Shown here piece by piece: positions 59,480 through 64,000 of a stretch of DNA of 64,000 nucleotides. The notes beneath the pieces were generated by a model. The model did no database searches. It worked only from the letters and a program-made list of their open reading frames with translations, and was not told the origin of the DNA. The DNA comes from Cedecea lapagei (GTDB taxonomy: Bacteria; Pseudomonadota; Gammaproteobacteria; Enterobacterales; Enterobacteriaceae). The DNA lies in contig NZ_LR134201.1 of NCBI RefSeq assembly GCF_900635955.1, positions 3,162,001-3,226,000 on the forward strand, in the 5' to 3' direction. The first letter of the stretch is position 1. Every line of letters begins with the position of its first letter. Made by a program: the position numbers and the translations under genes.

Positions 59480-60367
59480 TTAGCCGCCGACTTCCGCCGC
59501 GAACAGTTTGCGGTACTGTTCTTCAAACTGCGGGGCATTCCACTCCCCGTCAAACAGAGTCCAGGTGATGTACCCGCGGTTCAGCCAGCCGGTGTCGGTA
59601 TCGGTATCCACCGGCGTCAGCACTTTTTCGCTGAGGATTTGCTGAGTTTTACCGTCAGGCAACAGCTTGTAGTAGTGCTGTGGTACCGGATTACGTTCGT
59701 TTTCGACGAATTTCACCCCCTTTATGGCCTTTTTCTCCAGCGCCGGATAGTTAATGCTTAACCCGGAGCCCGCAGGCAGTACCGCCTGACCCGGATGCCA
59801 GTTTTTTGCCAGCGCGTCTACCAGACCTGCGACATAGTCGACGGAGTCAGGCCAGTACTTGTGGGTGCTTGGCCATCCGGCCTTCATCTCTTTTTCGCTA
59901 AGAATGTAGCCAATGCTGGCGGCGATGGACGGATAACCATAGCGTACCGCACGGGCTGCCGCGCCGATGGTGCCCGAGTTAAGCTGCGCGACGCCGGTGT
60001 TCGGGCCATCGTTCACGCCCGAGATAACCAGATCCGGCGGCGTCTCTTTCATCACGCCGAGGACGCCAAAATCAAGGGCGTCTGCCGGCGTGCCAGGGAA
60101 GCAGTAGCGCTTGTCTGCACTCTTTTTGACGTCAAAAATTTTATTTGGCTTAAAGGTAATGGCTGAGCCAATACCGCTTTGGTTCGTTGAAGGCGCAACC
60201 AACCAGACCTCATAGCCTTTTGCCGTCAGTTTATCCTGAAGCGACGTGGTGCCCACAGACTGACAGCCATCGTCATTCACCAGCAAAATACGCATCGGAC
60301 GCTCGGCGGCAAAGGTGGAGCCGGCAATGGCTGTCAACATCAGCCCGGCGATGATTTTCTTTTTCAT
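59480..60367 (-). CDS. Exported SurE-like 5'/3'-nucleotidase (acid phosphatase)
   Basis: A 295-residue protein with signal peptide (MKKKIIAGLMLTAIAGSTFA) and SurE motifs: metal site ILLVNDDG, APSTNQSGIGSAIT, and VISGVNDGPNTG. Ordinary SurE is a shorter cytoplasmic enzyme; this exported type is rarer. The start is the ATG after AAGGAGTGAA. It follows the porin gene by 24 bp and shares its RAT-controlled leader, so it may remove phosphate from a substrate before uptake. Confidence 0.86.
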   Translation of the reverse strand: MKKKIIAGLMLTAIAGSTFAAERPMRILLVNDDGCQSVGTTSLQDKLTAKGYEVWLVAPSTNQSGIGSAITFKPNKIFDVKKSADKRYCFPGTPADALDFGVLGVMKETPPDLVISGVNDGPNTGVAQLNSGTIGAAARAVRYGYPSIAASIGYILSEKEMKAGWPSTHKYWPDSVDYVAGLVDALAKNWHPGQAVLPAGSGLSINYPALEKKAIKGVKFVENERNPVPQHYYKLLPDGKTQQILSEKVLTPVDTDTDTGWLNRGYITWTLFDGEWNAPQFEEQYRKLFAAEVGG

Positions 60368-60391
60368 TTTCACTCCTTCTTTATTACGTAA

Positions 60392-61720
60392 TCAGAATAA
60401 ATTAAAACGATATTCAACACGAACGGTGCCGCCCACGCCTTTAGCGCGGCGGAAACTGCTGTTATTTTCATCCAAAGCAGGCATTTTCGATGAAGTTAAT
60501 TTCCAGCTATAGCTTGGGCCAAACCCGGCAAATACATCCAGCCCTTTTATTTGCGGACTGTTCCAGAGGAAATAGCCACCGCACTCCCACTCTTTCAGTG
60601 CAACATTTTTATATTTCATGCCAAAACCATAATTACCGTACAGGCCAATTAATAATTCAGGTAAGAGTTGATACTGGCTGTACAAATAAACCATCTGCTC
60701 GCCATCATTGATATAATCGTTACCCTCGCCGTCTGCCTTACTATTAAAGGCCCCGCGGGTATTTTTACCAAAATGCCAGTAGAAGTGGCCTAAGCCATTA
60801 TCCAGGCTGGCCCGGGTATGCGACCAGCCGACCCCGGACTCAGAACGCCCGTACTGATAGCCCACAAGGGCAAACAGGTGCTGAGCGGTGCGGCTAAACC
60901 CCCGGGCGCCTTCCCATTCGCTGAGTCCCCGGGCGTAGTAGTAGGTGCTTTTTGCCAGCAGATTAAGCTCTTCACCCAGCGGCATCATGGCGCTGGCTTC
61001 AACGCCGTGACGCAGCAGATAGCTGGCGCTTTCGGCGGCAATATAGCTAATTTTGCTGCCCTTCACGGGCGTCCAGCTCATTTCTCCGGTGGCGATATAG
61101 TCAATCTGCTTGTTGCTTTTCAGCGTCCTGAAGCGGCGCTTCTCCGGCTCATCTCGCTCAGAAAAACGGTTTACGACCGCCGCTTTTATCCCCATGCTAT
61201 CCCACTTCAGCTCAGAGCTAACGCCTTCCCAGGTGCTGGGCGCGGCGCGGCTACGGGTCACGTTGAGCGCGGCAAATTTATAGAGCTGACGCCAGCCCGC
61301 CCAGAGCGAGAGGTGCCGCTGAGCATCACCCCAGCGCGCTTTAGCGTAAAGCTGCCCGAGCTTGTGGAAGCCCTGCGCTTTGCCGTTTTTATCGCGCAGC
61401 AGATCCCTGCCGTAGAAGGCATCGTTGGCGTACAGTTTTGCCACGCCATACCACGAAGCATCGACGCCAACGCGATCCCCAAGCCAGCCGCTTTGCCAGT
61501 CCAGATGCAGCCCCTGGGCCCAGGCACTCTGATTGCCGATACCCTGATCCGACATCGAGTCGGTGGTATTCAGCATCCAGACATTTTTAAGCGTTGAATC
61601 GAGATGGCTGCCGGTAAAAAGACCGCCGTCATAGTCAGAATAATCGGCCAGCGCTTCAGGAATCGCGCCCCAGCTAAGCAGCAGCATCAGGCTGCCTGTT
61701 ATTTTTGTGTGTGAGTACAT
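60392..61720 (-). CDS. OprD-family outer membrane porin
   Basis: A 442-residue beta-barrel precursor: signal peptide ending PEALADYSDYDG, then HLDSTLKNVWMLNTTDS and HLDWQSGWLGDRVGVDASWY, the opening pattern of OprD/ChiP-type porins, and a terminal Phe (VEYRFNLF) as outer membrane proteins need for assembly. First gene after a BglG RAT, so it probably brings a beta-glucoside or oligosaccharide across the outer membrane, in the role BglH has in E. coli. Confidence 0.82.
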   Translation of the reverse strand: MYSHTKITGSLMLLLSWGAIPEALADYSDYDGGLFTGSHLDSTLKNVWMLNTTDSMSDQGIGNQSAWAQGLHLDWQSGWLGDRVGVDASWYGVAKLYANDAFYGRDLLRDKNGKAQGFHKLGQLYAKARWGDAQRHLSLWAGWRQLYKFAALNVTRSRAAPSTWEGVSSELKWDSMGIKAAVVNRFSERDEPEKRRFRTLKSNKQIDYIATGEMSWTPVKGSKISYIAAESASYLLRHGVEASAMMPLGEELNLLAKSTYYYARGLSEWEGARGFSRTAQHLFALVGYQYGRSESGVGWSHTRASLDNGLGHFYWHFGKNTRGAFNSKADGEGNDYINDGEQMVYLYSQYQLLPELLIGLYGNYGFGMKYKNVALKEWECGGYFLWNSPQIKGLDVFAGFGPSYSWKLTSSKMPALDENNSSFRRAKGVGGTVRVEYRFNLF

Positions 61721-61750
61721 GGTAAACTTCCCTTGTTTTAAACAAAAAAA

Positions 61751-61830
61751 GAAGCAAAAAAAAACCTAAGTTCCTTCCCCGTTAATCGGAGAGAGAAACT
61801 TAGGTTTTGCCTGTCAAACAGTAACAATCC
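61751..61830 (-). promoter_or_regulatory. BglG antiterminator site (RAT) with terminator, upstream of the porin
   Basis: Minus strand: RAT from 61830 to 61802 (GGATTGTTACTG...CAGGCAAAACCT) overlapping a 12-bp terminator stem AAAACCTAAGTT/AACTTAGGTTTT followed by a long T run. It places the porin and SurE-like genes under BglG. Confidence 0.93.
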
Positions 61831-62003
61831 TTAATTTAGGCTGCCATTCTGGCATTACACTTTGGTCATCGCCAGCACTAAATAAATTGAATATGCAAAA
61901 CTGTGAACCTGATTGCGAATCGGATGAAAGAAAAGAAATTAGTTAACAGAGAAAAGCGTCATCCGTTAATTAAAGGAAACGTTAACGGATTCCGCATAAT
62001 AGA

Positions 62004-62939
62004 TTATTTCAATGCACCAATGACGCAGGCGATTTCCCCGGAGGTTTTTAAAGTACGGATAACCGTAAACAACTCCGTTGCCTCAACATATTCTTTGCGT
62101 AAATAGCCGAGCCACTGCTTAATACGTGCCACGTGGTACATCCCGGTATCGCCCTGCTTTTCCAGGCGGCTGTATTTTTGCAACAGCGTAACAACATCGG
62201 CCCACGGCATACGGGCTTCGTTGTATTTGATAACCCGGCTCAGGTTGGGCACGTTCAGCGCCCCACGTCCAATCATCACCGAATCGCATCCCGTGGTCGC
62301 CAGGCAATCCTGAGCGCTTTGCCAGTCCCAGATTTCACCGTTTGCAATGACCGGAATCGACAGCCGCTGGCGGATTTCGCCGATTGCGCCCCAGTTGATA
62401 AGTTCGGCTTTATAGCCATCTTCTTTAGTACGCCCGTGAACCACCAGCTCCGTCGCGCCCGCCTGTTCGACCGCATCGGCAATTTCAAACTGCCGCGCGC
62501 CGCTGTCCCAGCCGAGGCGAATTTTCACCGTGACCGGTAAATGCGCGGGAACGGCCTCACGCATGGCTTTCGCCCCACGATAAATGAGTTCGGGATCTTT
62601 CAGCAATGTTGCGCCGCCGCCGCTGCCGTTGACCAGTTTTGACGGACAGCCGCAGTTGAGGTCAACGCCCCAGGAGCCCAGTTCAACCGCGCGAGCCGCG
62701 TTCTCGGCCAGCCACTGAGGATACTGCCCAAGAAGCTGGACACGCACCAGAGTGCCGGACGGAGTACGGCTGGCATGGTTCAGTTCGGGGCAAAGTTTTA
62801 GAAAGGATTTCACCGGCAGAAGCTGATCGACCACGCGAAGAAATTCGGTGATGCAAAGATCGTAGTCATTAACTTCGGTTAGAAGCTCACGAACTAAGGA
62901 ATCAAGAACGCCTTCCATCGGGGCAAGAAGAACACGCAT
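62004..62939 (-). CDS. dusC: tRNA-dihydrouridine(16) synthase DusC
   Basis: A 311-residue FMN-dependent tRNA reductase: MRVLLAPMEGVLDSLVRELL at the start, the FMN/tRNA block VDLNCGCPSKLVNGSGGGAT with the catalytic Cys, and VVHGRTKEDGYKAELINWG. It matches E. coli DusC over its whole length. yohP-dusC order is kept as in E. coli, but with the LysR-bgl block placed between them. Confidence 0.96.
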   Translation of the reverse strand: MRVLLAPMEGVLDSLVRELLTEVNDYDLCITEFLRVVDQLLPVKSFLKLCPELNHASRTPSGTLVRVQLLGQYPQWLAENAARAVELGSWGVDLNCGCPSKLVNGSGGGATLLKDPELIYRGAKAMREAVPAHLPVTVKIRLGWDSGARQFEIADAVEQAGATELVVHGRTKEDGYKAELINWGAIGEIRQRLSIPVIANGEIWDWQSAQDCLATTGCDSVMIGRGALNVPNLSRVIKYNEARMPWADVVTLLQKYSRLEKQGDTGMYHVARIKQWLGYLRKEYVEATELFTVIRTLKTSGEIACVIGALK

Positions 62940-63049
62940 GACGCATCCGATAATATTGGTGTTGTTGTCCCCTCACCCCACCCTTCACCACAAAGGGAGA
63001 GAGGGAAAACAAAGCTCCTCGTCCCGAAGGGGAACACAGGGCGTCTTTA

Positions 63050-63093
63050 ATCCCCTCTCCCTTGTAGGGAGAGGGTTAGTGCGAGGGTATAAA
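63050..63093 (-). repeat. Dispersed intergenic repeat related to the hrcU tandem array
   Basis: On the minus strand it reads ACCCTCGCACTAACCCTCTC then CCTACAAGGGAGAGGGGATT, close to the first unit of the array at 17270-17312. A more degraded copy in the other orientation may lie at 62970-63005. It sits in the gap between dusC and rhlE. Confidence 0.7.
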
Positions 63094-63097
63094 AAAC

Positions 63098-64000
63098 TTA
63101 CTGCGCAGCCGCCGGTTTGCGAGGTGGACGACGACGACGGGCATTATCACCTGCCGGCTTCGCTGCACCTTCGCCCTGCGGTTTACCGCCGCGGCGTGGG
63201 CCGTTGTTGCGATCGCCGGAAGCGCTGGCGTTACCACCGTTGCCGCCGCGACGCTGACCCTGGCCCTGGCTTTGGCCACCACGACCGCCGCCGCCGCGCT
63301 GCTGGCGACCATTTACGATAGGCTCGGCAGGAATAGAAGGATCAACATCATATCCCTCAAGCGCCATACGTGGGATCTCACGCTTCAGCAGACGCTCGAT
63401 ATCACGCAGCAGCTTATGCTCATCGACGCAAACCAAAGAGAGCGCTTCACCGGTTGCCGCCGCACGGCCGGTACGACCAATACGGTGAACATAGTCTTCC
63501 GGTACGTTAGGCAGCTCGTAGTTAACGACGTGAGGCAGCTCTTCGATATCCAGACCACGGGCCGCGATATCGGTCGCCACCAGCACACGAATGCCGCCGC
63601 TTTTAAAGTCGGCCAGCGCACGGGTACGGGCGCCCTGACTTTTATTACCGTGGATCGCCGCCGCGGTAATTCCGTCTTTTTGCAGCTGCTCAGCAAGGTG
63701 GTTAGCGCCGTGCTTGGTGCGGGTAAACACCAGCACCTGCTGCCAGTTGCCTTCGCCAATCATCTGCGACAGCAGTTCCCGCTTGCGTTTTTTGTCCACA
63801 AAGTGAACGTGCTGCGTGACCTGCTCAGAAGCCGTGTTGCGGCGAGCCACTTCCACCTCTTCCGGGTTATGCAGCAGCTTTTCAGCCAGCCCTTTAATGT
63901 CGTCGGAGAAGGTTGCCGAGAACAGCAGGTTCTGACGACGCGCAGGCAGCTTGGCCAGCACGCGGCGGATATCGTGGATAAAGCCCATATCCAGCATGCG
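63098..64000 (-). CDS. rhlE: ATP-dependent RNA helicase RhlE, C-terminal part
   Basis: Partial gene running off the right edge; 300 residues are visible from RMLDMGFIHDIRRVL. Helicase motif III is LLFSATFS, motif V is VATDIAARGLDI and motif VI is YVHRIGRTGRAA. The tail is a disordered Gly/Arg/Gln-rich region (RGGQSQGQGQRRGGNGG) ending in a basic RRRRPPRKPAAAQ segment, as in enterobacterial RhlE. It remodels ribosome assembly and RNA decay complexes. Confidence 0.96.
   Translation of the reverse strand, partial: RMLDMGFIHDIRRVLAKLPARRQNLLFSATFSDDIKGLAEKLLHNPEEVEVARRNTASEQVTQHVHFVDKKRKRELLSQMIGEGNWQQVLVFTRTKHGANHLAEQLQKDGITAAAIHGNKSQGARTRALADFKSGGIRVLVATDIAARGLDIEELPHVVNYELPNVPEDYVHRIGRTGRAAATGEALSLVCVDEHKLLRDIERLLKREIPRMALEGYDVDPSIPAEPIVNGRQQRGGGGRGGQSQGQGQRRGGNGGNASASGDRNNGPRRGGKPQGEGAAKPAGDNARRRRPPRKPAAAQ

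Noticed and set aside
61895..61915. CRP site (TGTGAACCTGATTGCGA) upstream of the porin
   Set aside because: Only one half-site is good; the second half departs too far from TCACA to support a call.

Overview
The window is chromosomal DNA of a plant-associated member of the Enterobacteriaceae. Its core genes (dinG, roxA, yohO, the osmU/yehZYXW importer, bglX, dld, pbpG, yohC, yohD, yohP, dusC, rhlE) are close to those of Escherichia and its relatives and keep the E. coli gene order in the right half. The left half is a complete group I (Hrp1) type III secretion island of the kind known from Erwinia, Pantoea and Pseudomonas syringae. The genus cannot be fixed from sequence reading alone.

Layout. 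1-171: 5' end of dinG with its LexA box. 364-3321: two effector/chaperone pairs, one a cysteine-protease-like protein with a proline-rich tail and one an NleD/HopH-type zinc protease. 3550-6276: regulators hrpY (frameshifted and inverted), hrpX and hrpL, with a sigma-54 promoter before hrpL. 6480-17133: the hrpJ-to-hrcU operon encoding gatekeeper, export apparatus, ATPase, C-ring and switch proteins. 17270-18945: a 56-bp tandem repeat array, an IS110-family element and a REP-like repeat at the convergent junction of the two structural blocks. 19086-25733: hrpN, then the hrpF-hrcC-hrpT and hrpA-hrpB-hrcJ-hrpD-hrpE units (pilin, rod, inner ring, secretin). 25749-26723: hrpS. 27527-35259: a harpin/transglycosylase fusion, a small lytic transglycosylase, and the AvrE-family effector DspE with chaperone DspF.

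How the type III genes work together. HrpX/HrpY and HrpS should feed the sigma-54 promoter of hrpL. HrpL then acts at nine hrp boxes that I located by eye, all with a 15-nt spacer, before every secretion operon and effector. Two things are odd: hrpY is broken at a C7 run, and the hrpG/hrpV pair that normally tunes HrpS has no room in the cluster.

35469-42365 and beyond: roxA, the YohO microprotein, the osmU glycine-betaine-type ABC importer, and a two-gene unit made of a PuuA-like glutamine synthetase plus an OtsA-like GT20 protein whose donor-site residues are lost. 43881-54042: yceI-family gene, bglX, dld, a GNAT acetyltransferase, pbpG, yohC, yohD, a TetR regulator with two palindromic operators facing an NTF2-like gene, a methyltransferase and the YohP microprotein. 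54166-61830: a LysR regulator and a beta-glucoside system (bglG, bglF, GH1 enzyme, exported SurE-like phosphatase, OprD-type porin) controlled by three BglG antiterminator sites. 62004-64000: dusC and the 3' part of rhlE. In E. coli rhlE and dinG are near neighbours in the same orientation, so nearly the whole window sits between two genes that are normally about 1 kb apart.
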